Below, piece after piece: positions 24,262 through 33,046 of a stretch of 64,000 bases of DNA. Below the pieces are notes generated by a model. The model ran no database searches, was not told where the DNA came from, and saw nothing but the letters and a program-made list of their open reading frames with translations. Source of the DNA: Alteromonas australica (GTDB lineage Bacteria > Pseudomonadota > Gammaproteobacteria > Enterobacterales > Alteromonadaceae); NCBI RefSeq assembly GCF_000730385.1, contig NZ_CP008849.1, forward strand, positions 2,542,001-2,606,000. The letters run 5' to 3'. Position 1 is the first letter of the stretch, and every line of letters starts with the position of its first letter. The position numbers and the translations under genes are program-made.

Positions 24262-25713
24262 ATGGAAACTCAATCATCAAGACGTCAGTTTTTAAAATCT
24301 ACTTTAGCGTCTTCCAGTATGTTGCTTTCGTCCGGCGCCATGATGGGGGGATGTTCCACATCCTCACCCGCGGTGCGCTCACAAGCGCAATGGGATAAAG
24401 AAGCGGCACTAGTGAAACAAAGAATAAACGCCCCTAGCTTTCCCAATTACGCGGTATCAATCAGCGATATTTTAGAAGCGCAACAACGAGAGCTTGGGAG
24501 TGCTAATGTTCGCCAAGCCATTCATACCGCGTTAGCAAAAGTAGCACAAAATGGTGGCGGAAAAGTGATTATCCCCCCAGGTGTTCATTACTGCGATGGC
24601 CCTCTGCATTTAATTTCAAATACTAACTTACATTTGGAAAAAGGGGCTACCCTCACCTTCTCTACTAACCCTGAAGATTATAAGCCATTTGTATTCACGC
24701 GCTGGGAAGGCATGGAGCTAATGGGGTATTCACCTTTAATTTACGCCTTTGAACAAGAAAATATCGCCATTACTGGTGAAGGCACCATTGACGGTGCTGC
24801 GTCTGCGGACAATTGGTGGCCTTGGAAAGGAAAATGGAAATCTGCGGATTGGGGCAACCATCCTGTGGCGAATCAAAAATTCACCCGAGACGCATTACAA
24901 GTGATGGTTGAAGAAGAAGTTCCTGTGGCGGAACGCGTATTTGAACACAACTATTTACGCCCACCGCTGATACAGCCTTATCGTTGCAAAAACGTATTGA
25001 TTGAAGGCGTCACTTTAACGCGTTCACCCTTTTGGTTAGTGAATCCCGTATTGTGCTCAAACGTAACAGTTACCCATGTTCATTGTGAAAGCTTCGGGCC
25101 TAACTCAGACGGCTGTGACCCTGAAAGTTGTACCGATGTGCTAATAACCCACTGTGTCTTCGATACAGGAGATGATTGCATAGCCATTAAATCGGGTCGA
25201 AACGCAGATGGCCGGCGAATTAATGTTCCCTGCCAGAATATCGTTATTGAACACTGTGAAATGAAAGCCGGTCATGGTGGCGTGGTTATCGGTAGTGAAA
25301 TTTCAGGGGGAGTAAAAAACCTTTACGCACAATATTGCACCATGAGCAGCCCAGATTTAGACAGGGGCATCAGAATAAAAACAAACAGTATCCGAGGCGG
25401 ACGACTGGAAAACTTAAATTACAGGAACATTGATATTGGCCGCGTAAAGGATGCGGTGGTGGTTAACTTCTTCTACGAGGAAGGTGACGCAGGCGCCTTT
25501 AGCCCCCATTTGGAAAACATCAACATTGAGAATTTAACGGTAGAAGCGGCTCAACGGGCGTTCTATTTACGCGGCTACGATCATACGCCTATCGAAGGGC
25601 TGACATTAAATAACATTGTCATTAAAAACGCGCAGTCGCCTTCCATTATTGAGAATGTTGAAAATATATCAATTAATAACGTGATGATAAATCAACAAAC
25701 GTTTGCGCTTTAA
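24262..25713 (+). CDS. GH28 polygalacturonase, Tat-exported
   Basis: Beta-helix pectin hydrolase, 483 aa. The GH28 catalytic set is complete: NSDGCD (Asp283), TGDDCIAIKSG (Asp304/Asp305), GHGGVVIGSE (His338) and RGIRIKT (Arg371, Lys373). The N-terminus holds a twin-arginine motif SRRQFLK (6-12), a hydrophobic stretch and MMGGC (Cys31), so it may be a Tat-exported lipoprotein. The architecture resembles exo-acting GH28 enzymes (exopolygalacturonase or rhamnogalacturonan-type) rather than short secreted endo-enzymes. It is between GH105 and the pectinesterase. Confidence 0.93.
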   Translation: METQSSRRQFLKSTLASSSMLLSSGAMMGGCSTSSPAVRSQAQWDKEAALVKQRINAPSFPNYAVSISDILEAQQRELGSANVRQAIHTALAKVAQNGGGKVIIPPGVHYCDGPLHLISNTNLHLEKGATLTFSTNPEDYKPFVFTRWEGMELMGYSPLIYAFEQENIAITGEGTIDGAASADNWWPWKGKWKSADWGNHPVANQKFTRDALQVMVEEEVPVAERVFEHNYLRPPLIQPYRCKNVLIEGVTLTRSPFWLVNPVLCSNVTVTHVHCESFGPNSDGCDPESCTDVLITHCVFDTGDDCIAIKSGRNADGRRINVPCQNIVIEHCEMKAGHGGVVIGSEISGGVKNLYAQYCTMSSPDLDRGIRIKTNSIRGGRLENLNYRNIDIGRVKDAVVVNFFYEEGDAGAFSPHLENINIENLTVEAAQRAFYLRGYDHTPIEGLTLNNIVIKNAQSPSIIENVENISINNVMINQQTFAL

Positions 25714-25731
25714 GCCATAAGGAAAAGAGCG

Positions 25732-26919
25732 ATGTCTTTTGGGGTTCGATGGCTACTCATGGTGCTGACCGTATTGCAGGTTCAAAGTGTATTGGCCAGG
25801 GAGAGCACGGCGACTTTTCCTGATAATGTGACCGTCATAGTGAGTAAGTCACCACTAGACACGCACCTACCCCAATTTCGTACCGTCAGTGAAGCGTTAA
25901 AGGCACGCTCTTTTCTTGACCCATCCTTAATAGCGAACGAGAAAACAGCGCAGAAACCTGGTACGCCCTTCGTAATTTTCATTAGGCGCGGCACCTATAA
26001 TGAACGTGTCGTTATAGACGATCACAATATCAAACTAATCGGGGAGCAGAAAGAGAGTACCATCATCAGCTACGGCAGATATGCGGGGCAACGTGTAGAC
26101 ACGCCTGAACAGGCTAAGATTAAGAAGAATTGGGGTACAGGCCGCACTGCCACAGTGGAAATCAATGGTAGCGCAATTACCCTAACCAACCTTACTGTCA
26201 ATAATACCTTCGACTTTCTAAGCAATGAACAATTGGCCGATGACGACACTAACAAAGTCAGGGGTACGCAGGCGGTTGCACTAAAAACAGGGCTTGGCGC
26301 TGACAAAATATTTTTGAATAATGTGGCACTATGGGGCTATCAGGACACCCTTTATCTTAACGGGGACAGAGCTTACATAAAAGGCGGCATGGTAGCGGGG
26401 AATATCGACTTTATCTTCGGTGAAGGCACCGCCGTTTTTGATGGCGTTACTCTCTTATCTCGTCAACGAGGAAAGGAAGTCAATGAAGGCTATGCTGGCT
26501 ATATCACGGCACCAAGCACATTAATTTCACGTCCGTTCGGCTTCGTTTTTATAGGATGCACTCTTGCCCGGGAAAAGGGCGTCCCCCAAAAAACGGTGGC
26601 ACTAGGCAGACCCTGGCACCCCACCACGACATTCGCTGATGGAAGATATGCCAACCCTTACGCAGTAGGAAATAGCACCTTTATTCGTTGCAATATGGAC
26701 AGCCACATTGCAAAACACCCGTGGACGAGTATGTCTGGCACCCAAAAAGACGGAAGCAAGCGTGCTTTCAGCCCATTAACAGAAGCCCGTTTTTCAGAAT
26801 ACGGTTCCTTGGGCCCAGGTGCTGAAAGAAGTGCTCAAGGTCACACGGTACTTAACGAAAAAGAAGCGAGCTTTTACTCAATCGAGGCTATTTTGAGAGA
26901 ATGGAAACCCAAAGAATAG
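25732..26919 (+). CDS. Pectin methylesterase (CE8)
   Basis: Exported esterase, 395 aa, removing methyl groups from homogalacturonan so that GH28 can act. It has a signal peptide (1-22) and CE8 motifs: GTQAVALKT (Gln180), WGYQDTLY (Gln204/Asp205), GNIDFIFGEGTAVFD (Asp226, the nucleophile) and LGRPWHP with the catalytic Arg. The N-terminal TVSEALKA block is also typical. It closes the operon; 136 bases without a clear terminator follow. Confidence 0.94.
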   Translation: MSFGVRWLLMVLTVLQVQSVLARESTATFPDNVTVIVSKSPLDTHLPQFRTVSEALKARSFLDPSLIANEKTAQKPGTPFVIFIRRGTYNERVVIDDHNIKLIGEQKESTIISYGRYAGQRVDTPEQAKIKKNWGTGRTATVEINGSAITLTNLTVNNTFDFLSNEQLADDDTNKVRGTQAVALKTGLGADKIFLNNVALWGYQDTLYLNGDRAYIKGGMVAGNIDFIFGEGTAVFDGVTLLSRQRGKEVNEGYAGYITAPSTLISRPFGFVFIGCTLAREKGVPQKTVALGRPWHPTTTFADGRYANPYAVGNSTFIRCNMDSHIAKHPWTSMSGTQKDGSKRAFSPLTEARFSEYGSLGPGAERSAQGHTVLNEKEASFYSIEAILREWKPKE

Positions 26920-27055
26920 CTACCTCAGCTTAGAACAGCTTTCTCCCTATTCACCTTTTATTGCTATAAATACACTTAGCGTGAAATCGCTATTGAACGA
27001 AATTGCGTATATGCTTTGTAGAATATATATTTAGTTTTTTCCGCGAAGCCTTTTT

Positions 27056-29197
27056 ATGTCGATACGTTTTCGATACATCGTTGCACTTACCCTGATAGCG
27101 TGCCTTGTTACGTTATCGTTTTTCTCCATGACAGGGTTATTTTCCTCTCAGCGAAACGACGCAGAAGTCATCAACATTGCTGGGCAACAACGTATGCTTT
27201 CTCAGCGTATCGCACTCATCTCGGCTCACCCTTCATTTTGCGATTCCTCGGCAAGTACTCAGCAAATGTTGGCCAGTACCCTCGACACCTTCATATCGAA
27301 CCATACCCGGCTAACGCAACTCACATCATTACCTAAGCAAGTGGAACAACTGTATTTTTCACCTGGTAATTTAGATACTGAGGTGAAGCAATATATACAG
27401 CAAGCTCAGTCGCGCCTAACGCAAGTCAATTGTATGCAGCCAACGTCCCCATTTACGCTCGACCAAGTCTCCAATCTTCTCGCAAAACTGAATGAAGTGG
27501 TGTATCAATTTGAACTGCACGCCAAACGTAGAGTAGATAAAGTGGCTAACATAGAGTTGTTTCTTTGGCTGGGTACGTTGGTTTTATTATTGCTAGAAGC
27601 AACATTCATTTTCTCCCCCATGCGCAAAGCCATAGAAAGCACCATAGCGTCGCTTAAGCAATCTCATTTAGAAGCCAAAACAGCAATGGACGAGGCAAAA
27701 GCTGCCAGCCAAGCAAAGTCAGACTTTTTATCCAGCATGAGTCACGAATTACGCACCCCAATGAATGGCTTATTTGGCATGATAGAACTTGCCTTAGATA
27801 CCCCTGAAAAGAGTGAAAGTTATTTAAAAAAGGCCAAAGCCGCTGGTCGCCAACTCCTTTCATTGATTAATGACATCCTTGATTTATCAAAGATAGAAGC
27901 CGGAAAAATAAAAGTAGAGAAAAGCCCAGTAGATCTTCTGCAGCTTATGGATGATGTGGTCACCATACAGCGCGTCTACTGCGTGAATAAGGGGTTGACA
28001 TTCAATTATTGTAAATCTGCCACCCTGCCTCACATTATCGAGGGCGACTCAACTCGCATTGCTCAAATTCTTCATAATTTGCTAAGCAATGCCATTAAGT
28101 TCACGGAATCAGGGGCAGTATCGTTAGCGGTGAATGAAACCCATATAGACGATAAGCCAACTATCGTGTTTACGGTAACGGACACAGGAATTGGTATTGC
28201 CGATGAGAAGCTTAGTGCCATCTTTCAAAAATTTGAGCAAGCAGACCAATCTACCACGCGCTTATATGGCGGCACCGGATTAGGGTTAAGTATCGCTAAA
28301 CGGTTAGCCGTGTTAATGGAGGGCGACATCAGCGTTTCATCCACGCTGGGTAAAGGCAGTGAATTTACCGTTAGCCTCCCCCTTATTGAGGCGAACCTTC
28401 CCCCATTGGAGGTTAACGAGGTGGCGAGCCTACGTTGTGCCGTTGTTGACGATTTGCAAACCAGTCGCGAATATCTTCAACACGTATTAACGGCTATGGC
28501 GATACAACCTACCACCTTTGCCAGTGCCGATGCATTTTTAGACGATCATCCTGAACAGTTCGATTTACTGATTGTGGACTTAGCGATGCCAAACAAATCG
28601 GGCGTCGACCTGCTTCGAGAAATGGCCCACCTGAACATTTACCCTTTCCCACGAGTAATGTTAATCAGTGCAGAATTAGAGCTATTAGATTGTGAACAAG
28701 AAATACGGCGGCTAATTTGGAAAACCCACGCCAAGCCCATTAACAGAAGAGAGCTTGAGGCCGACTTAACGAAATTAATTAACAACGATACCCCCGACAA
28801 TACCGCGCAGCGCTCAAAAGCGCAGAAAATGCGGGTGCTCATTGCCGAAGATAACGATATTAATTCGGAAATAGTCAAAGCCATGCTAGAAGCTGAAGGC
28901 TTTAAAACCCTTCATGTAAAAGATGGCGAGCAAGCCGTAGCAGCTTGCTCAAAGCATAAGTTTGACTTTATTTTGATGGACTGCAACATGCCTGTCATGG
29001 ACGGCATTATGGCCTCAAATATCATTCGAAACGAACTTAAAGTTAGTACCCCCATTGCCGCCCTAACGGCGAATGTGTTTCCAGAAGATAAAGAAGAATG
29101 CCTGAAGGCAGGCATGAACGATTTTCTAACAAAACCCTTAAATAAAGGCGCACTGCTTGCCAGCATTCGCTTGCACACCCAGAGCGATGTTGGTTAA
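27056..29197 (+). CDS. Hybrid sensor histidine kinase with PilJ-type sensor and two receivers
   Basis: Inner-membrane hybrid kinase of 713 aa. Membrane segments at about 8-29 and 167-186 flank a periplasmic domain with NIAGQQRMLSQRIA (40-53), the signature of PilJ/type IV pili methyl-accepting N-terminal domains. HisKA follows with His230 (SMSHELRTPMN), the ATPase with NLLSNAIKFT and GGTGLGLSI, then a degenerate-looking receiver (Asp508, VVDDLQ for the acidic pair) and a full receiver (Asp642, DCNMPVMDG, Lys693). No HPt domain is present, so phosphate must pass to another protein. It lies just beyond the pectin locus but shares no operator with it. Confidence 0.92.
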   Translation: MSIRFRYIVALTLIACLVTLSFFSMTGLFSSQRNDAEVINIAGQQRMLSQRIALISAHPSFCDSSASTQQMLASTLDTFISNHTRLTQLTSLPKQVEQLYFSPGNLDTEVKQYIQQAQSRLTQVNCMQPTSPFTLDQVSNLLAKLNEVVYQFELHAKRRVDKVANIELFLWLGTLVLLLLEATFIFSPMRKAIESTIASLKQSHLEAKTAMDEAKAASQAKSDFLSSMSHELRTPMNGLFGMIELALDTPEKSESYLKKAKAAGRQLLSLINDILDLSKIEAGKIKVEKSPVDLLQLMDDVVTIQRVYCVNKGLTFNYCKSATLPHIIEGDSTRIAQILHNLLSNAIKFTESGAVSLAVNETHIDDKPTIVFTVTDTGIGIADEKLSAIFQKFEQADQSTTRLYGGTGLGLSIAKRLAVLMEGDISVSSTLGKGSEFTVSLPLIEANLPPLEVNEVASLRCAVVDDLQTSREYLQHVLTAMAIQPTTFASADAFLDDHPEQFDLLIVDLAMPNKSGVDLLREMAHLNIYPFPRVMLISAELELLDCEQEIRRLIWKTHAKPINRRELEADLTKLINNDTPDNTAQRSKAQKMRVLIAEDNDINSEIVKAMLEAEGFKTLHVKDGEQAVAACSKHKFDFILMDCNMPVMDGIMASNIIRNELKVSTPIAALTANVFPEDKEECLKAGMNDFLTKPLNKGALLASIRLHTQSDVG

Positions 29198-29215
29198 GGC
29201 CAGCGCGTTGACCCG

Positions 29216-30115
29216 CTACCCATAGGTGGTTTGCTCGGCAATGTAACCTGGCGCAATGGCAAGGTTATCGATATTGGCTAACACCTCATGGTTTTTTAAC
29301 CATAATTGGTACTCACCGGTGCGCAAACTGGCGTGCTTAGTACAATCTACATTCCAGCGGCGCAATAAATACCCCGCCATTGCACGTCGCACGTCAATGC
29401 TAAGCACACCATTTTGCATGCCGTAATCAAGTTCAATGGCCGTTGGATGCTTAATATTTTTCGGGTGAGGAATAATTTCTAGCGAGATTTTATGCTGCCA
29501 CGCAGTGTCGTGACTGACTTCCTCGTGAGGATGCGGGGAGGTTTTCACTGTCACCTTACTCATTCGAGAGAGAACGAAATCACGGAAGCTTTTTGACTTT
29601 CTATCATAAGCGCGAACATGCCAACGCTGCCCATTATCTACAATACTATGCGGCACCAATTCACGTGCGTTCGACCCACTTGATAAAGAGGTGTATATAA
29701 CGCTAACAGATTTATTGTTCACAATGGCCTGAACAATTTTTGCCACGATATAAATATCAGGAACATTTAGCGAGGAGGCACTTTCTACCGGAAACTCAAT
29801 ATCGCCTATGGCGTCAAAGCCATCTGAGATATCGTTTGCCAATTTCACTAACGTGCGTTTTGCATCATGTTCGAAAAGGGGTTCAAACTTTTCAGTCTGA
29901 AAGTAACGTTTTTCTCGTGCATCGTAAATCAAGTTATGTGGCGCGAGTTCTTTGTAAAGTGAAAAGTCCCTTGAGCCAGCAGACAAACCCACTTCAAAAC
30001 GATTGATTAAATCCTGACGATAAATCGCACCTTTAAAAAGCAAACAGAAATCGATATAAGCCAAGCGTTGTCGCTGGGCAAAGCTGATTGTTTCTAACAT
30101 CACTTTCTCAACCAT
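29216..30115 (-). CDS. WYL-domain transcriptional regulator (BrxR/CapW-like)
   Basis: Cytoplasmic regulator, 299 aa, with an N-terminal winged HTH (RQRLAYIDFCLLFKGAIYR then a recognition region to about 50), a middle WYL domain (SVSVIYTSLSSG, RELVPHSIVDNGQRWHVRAYD, FRDFVLSRMSKV) and a C-terminal domain around YLLRRWNVD. This order and length match the BrxR/CapW group, which represses phage-defence operons such as BREX and CBASS in characterised cases. No defence genes are adjacent: a kinase lies downstream and an aminopeptidase upstream. ATG 30100 with GAGAAAG before it is an alternative start. The ligand and targets are unknown. Confidence 0.85.
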   Translation of the reverse strand: MVEKVMLETISFAQRQRLAYIDFCLLFKGAIYRQDLINRFEVGLSAGSRDFSLYKELAPHNLIYDAREKRYFQTEKFEPLFEHDAKRTLVKLANDISDGFDAIGDIEFPVESASSLNVPDIYIVAKIVQAIVNNKSVSVIYTSLSSGSNARELVPHSIVDNGQRWHVRAYDRKSKSFRDFVLSRMSKVTVKTSPHPHEEVSHDTAWQHKISLEIIPHPKNIKHPTAIELDYGMQNGVLSIDVRRAMAGYLLRRWNVDCTKHASLRTGEYQLWLKNHEVLANIDNLAIAPGYIAEQTTYG

Positions 30116-30171
30116 TGTATTTTTAAACAGTGTGGTTCATTTGAAACTGGAAGTAAACCTTATTTTTAGTC

Positions 30172-30224
30172 AAAAAAACGCCCCCTTCATAAGCAGCATC
30201 TTACTGATTATTGAAGGAGGCGTT
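30172..30224 (-). terminator. Rho-independent terminator of the M1 aminopeptidase gene
   Basis: On the minus strand AACGCCTCCTTCA pairs with TGAAGGGGGCGTT (one mismatch, 22-base loop) and is followed by six or more Ts. It lies 30 bases after the aminopeptidase stop. Confidence 0.8.
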
Positions 30225-30253
30225 TCAGCACCCCGTTTTTGAGCGTAGGTGTA

Positions 30254-32833
30254 TTAGTTGCTGTAACGGCTTACATACTGATTGAAGCCTTCTTGGAACG
30301 TGTCTTTAAGACGTAAGCACTGCTGCGTATTGTCTAGCATAACGTCATAACTTCTTGCCATACCTTGATGCTTGTCTTTAAGCGGCGCATAAAACGCTTT
30401 GGCAAGATTGAGATTTTTAGTGTCGCAGGTAGTAGAAACAAACTCTGGCATTCTCGACACGTGATAATCAGGCATTTTACCTATAAGCGCATCTAGGTTT
30501 TCGTTCATCCATGAATATAACAGTGTTTTGTCTTCTAAATTACGCGATACACTCACAACCATATACAAAGTGTTTGCGGGTGTGACTAAGTCTGTCAACG
30601 CAATATCCAGCATTTTGTTAACGGTTTCTTTGTCAGTAAAGCTCATAGAATAAAGCAGCGTGTTTTTCACATTAGGTAGTGTCGCCTTTTTGAAGGCGTC
30701 CACTATGGTGTCAAACATAGCCGTATCACCGTGCTTAGTGGTAACAGCAATTGCTGTTCTAGCAATGCCGGCCGGTACGCTTGTGGTGTCTTTAACGTAT
30801 TGCTTTGCTAACTTTTCACTTTTTTCAATCAGTGAGTCATTTTTCGCATACTGCCCTAGCAAACCATACAAGCTATTTCGTAGTCTAATTTCACTCTCTG
30901 ATTCACCTTTTGCCGGTGTTAAGGTAAGCGCGTTAAGAACAGGAAGGTACTCTTGCGTTAATAAGGCCGCATAATTATCTCGGTTAGTGTCATCGACAAG
31001 GTATGTAAACTCAGCTAACACTGCAACTGCTGCGCGCTTCACCACGGCTTCGTCATCTTTTGCCAACGCATTGACGACGGGCATAACATCACCAATGTTA
31101 ATAACGCCAGCATTAAGTATGGCCTGAGCGTTATACAGTACATTTTTCTTTTCTCTGTTATTTAATGCACCCAAATCATTAAGTAACGCCGTCATTTGTT
31201 TTTTTGAAATAGCCCAACGGAAATAACCTGTGGCGTTGTCGTTTGGAAATACCCACTCGGCCTCGGCTAGCTGAGGTAGTGTGGTGGTCTTCTCATCAAT
31301 AAATACCACCTCTTGCTTTATATTGCCCTTCACTTTATAGGTAAGTTTCAGCGGCACAGCCCAGGTTTGCGGGGCCACTTCAGCACCAGCATAGTGAAAG
31401 CGTGACTGTGTTACTGTGCCGTTCTTATCAATACTAATAAGTGGATAACCTGGCTGTTCTAAATAGGCCTTCATCATGGCACTTAAGTTAAAATCAGAAA
31501 CGTTGTCTAATGCTGCCCATAAATCGTCAGCAACCGTATTTCCCCAAGCATGCTTATTCATGTAGTTGCGCACGCCGTCACGGAATTTTTCCGTACCAAT
31601 AAGTGACTCAATCATTTGCAAGATTGACTCACCTTTTGAATAGTTAAGCCCTAGCCCATCCATCACATCAGGTTGAGTGCGCACTATCTTTTTCACTGGC
31701 TTAACCGTAGGACTAGCGTCAGCACCAAAGGCACCTTCTTGAACAATACGATCGGCAAAGTTCAGTTCTGGGTATAATTCCATCATGGTATAGCTGGCTG
31801 CCCAAGAAGCAAATGCTTCGTTAAGCCATAAGTCGTCCCACCACTCCATGGTAACTAGGTTTCCAAACCACTGGTGAGCCAGTTCATGAGCAATGACGTT
31901 TAACGGCCCTGAGCGCTCAGTTAAAGAGGGGTTATCTTCTAGCAACAACAAACTATCGCGGTAAGTGATCAAACCCACATTTTCCATTGCGCCGTGTGTG
32001 AAGTTTGGCACAGCCACAAAGTCTAGCTTTTTATACGGATATTTAATGTCAAAGAAAGCTTCTAAAGAGGCAAGAATTTCTGGCGTATGCTTCACCACAA
32101 ATTTCGTTTTATCTGCATAGCCTTTTGGTACATATACCTTGCCTGGCACCGATAAACCGGTAAGTTCAGCACTGTCAAACGGGCCTACAGCGTAGGCGAT
32201 AAGGTAAGTGGGCATGGGCTTGGTTTTTTCAAAAACCACGGTTTGTGCGCCGTTTTCCACTGTGCGCTTCGCCACCGGCGTGTTAGACACCACAACTTGC
32301 TTTTCTGGCGAGGTAATGGTCATTTGATAAGCAATTTTGAACGCAGGCTCATCAAAGCTTGGAAACGCTTTACGTGCATGCATGTCTTCAAATTGGGTGA
32401 AGATATAATTGTTCTCTTCAAAGCGTGACAAATACATGCCATCTGATGAGGTATTTACTTTGCCTTTAAATTGAATATTAAGCTGGTAGTCGCCTTTCGC
32501 AATATCAGACTCGGCTTCACCCCAGTTCATGTTGTAATCGCCTTCACTCACCGTTAGCGCAATGGTAGTGTCTCCTTGCGTAAGGAAAGCCTGAGTTACG
32601 GTTAGATCTTCTTGATAAAAGCCGACTTTTTTAGTGGGCGTATTCACCGAAATATCAATCACTGTAACGCCAGAATAATCCGCAGCGTCTGGGTCAATAT
32701 TTAGGTGGATTTTTTGAAATGTGGGCGTGACTGAAGACGGTAAACGGTATTCAACGTCTTTGGCAAACGCAGAAGAGATAGATAGCGTTACCGACATTAC
32801 CACACAACTCATTAAAGCTATGATGCGTCGCAT
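30254..32833 (-). CDS. M1 family aminopeptidase
   Basis: Zinc metallo-aminopeptidase, 859 aa, with a Sec signal peptide (about 1-24, SSAFA), so it works in the periplasm or outside, unlike cytoplasmic PepN. The exopeptidase motif GAMEN (281-285), zinc-binding HELAHQWFGN (316-325) and third ligand Glu339 in LWLNEAFASW are all intact. An ERAP1-type C-terminal helical domain fills the last third. It is monocistronic with its own terminator. The role is probably use of peptides as nutrients. Confidence 0.94.
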   Translation of the reverse strand: MRRIIALMSCVVMSVTLSISSAFAKDVEYRLPSSVTPTFQKIHLNIDPDAADYSGVTVIDISVNTPTKKVGFYQEDLTVTQAFLTQGDTTIALTVSEGDYNMNWGEAESDIAKGDYQLNIQFKGKVNTSSDGMYLSRFEENNYIFTQFEDMHARKAFPSFDEPAFKIAYQMTITSPEKQVVVSNTPVAKRTVENGAQTVVFEKTKPMPTYLIAYAVGPFDSAELTGLSVPGKVYVPKGYADKTKFVVKHTPEILASLEAFFDIKYPYKKLDFVAVPNFTHGAMENVGLITYRDSLLLLEDNPSLTERSGPLNVIAHELAHQWFGNLVTMEWWDDLWLNEAFASWAASYTMMELYPELNFADRIVQEGAFGADASPTVKPVKKIVRTQPDVMDGLGLNYSKGESILQMIESLIGTEKFRDGVRNYMNKHAWGNTVADDLWAALDNVSDFNLSAMMKAYLEQPGYPLISIDKNGTVTQSRFHYAGAEVAPQTWAVPLKLTYKVKGNIKQEVVFIDEKTTTLPQLAEAEWVFPNDNATGYFRWAISKKQMTALLNDLGALNNREKKNVLYNAQAILNAGVINIGDVMPVVNALAKDDEAVVKRAAVAVLAEFTYLVDDTNRDNYAALLTQEYLPVLNALTLTPAKGESESEIRLRNSLYGLLGQYAKNDSLIEKSEKLAKQYVKDTTSVPAGIARTAIAVTTKHGDTAMFDTIVDAFKKATLPNVKNTLLYSMSFTDKETVNKMLDIALTDLVTPANTLYMVVSVSRNLEDKTLLYSWMNENLDALIGKMPDYHVSRMPEFVSTTCDTKNLNLAKAFYAPLKDKHQGMARSYDVMLDNTQQCLRLKDTFQEGFNQYVSRYSN

Positions 32834-33046
32834 ATTTTTATTCCTTTTTTATTGTTGGTGTGGCGCTGTTGTCACCACACCTCATTTTACCGGCAAGATA
32901 CTAGTTCCACAGGGCGTCGCTCGCAACTCCACATAGGGGTTAACCCTGCCTGAAATTGTTACGAGACATGTCTAGCGCAAAATTCCGAGATTTCACCGCA
33001 ACACTGCCCCCCATCACCTTGCCCTTGCAACTGGCCTTACGCGGCG

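Noticed and set aside
29216-32833. Phage-defence island next to the WYL regulator
   Set aside because: The neighbours are an ordinary hybrid kinase and an M1 aminopeptidase; no methylase, nuclease, cyclase or effector gene is present.
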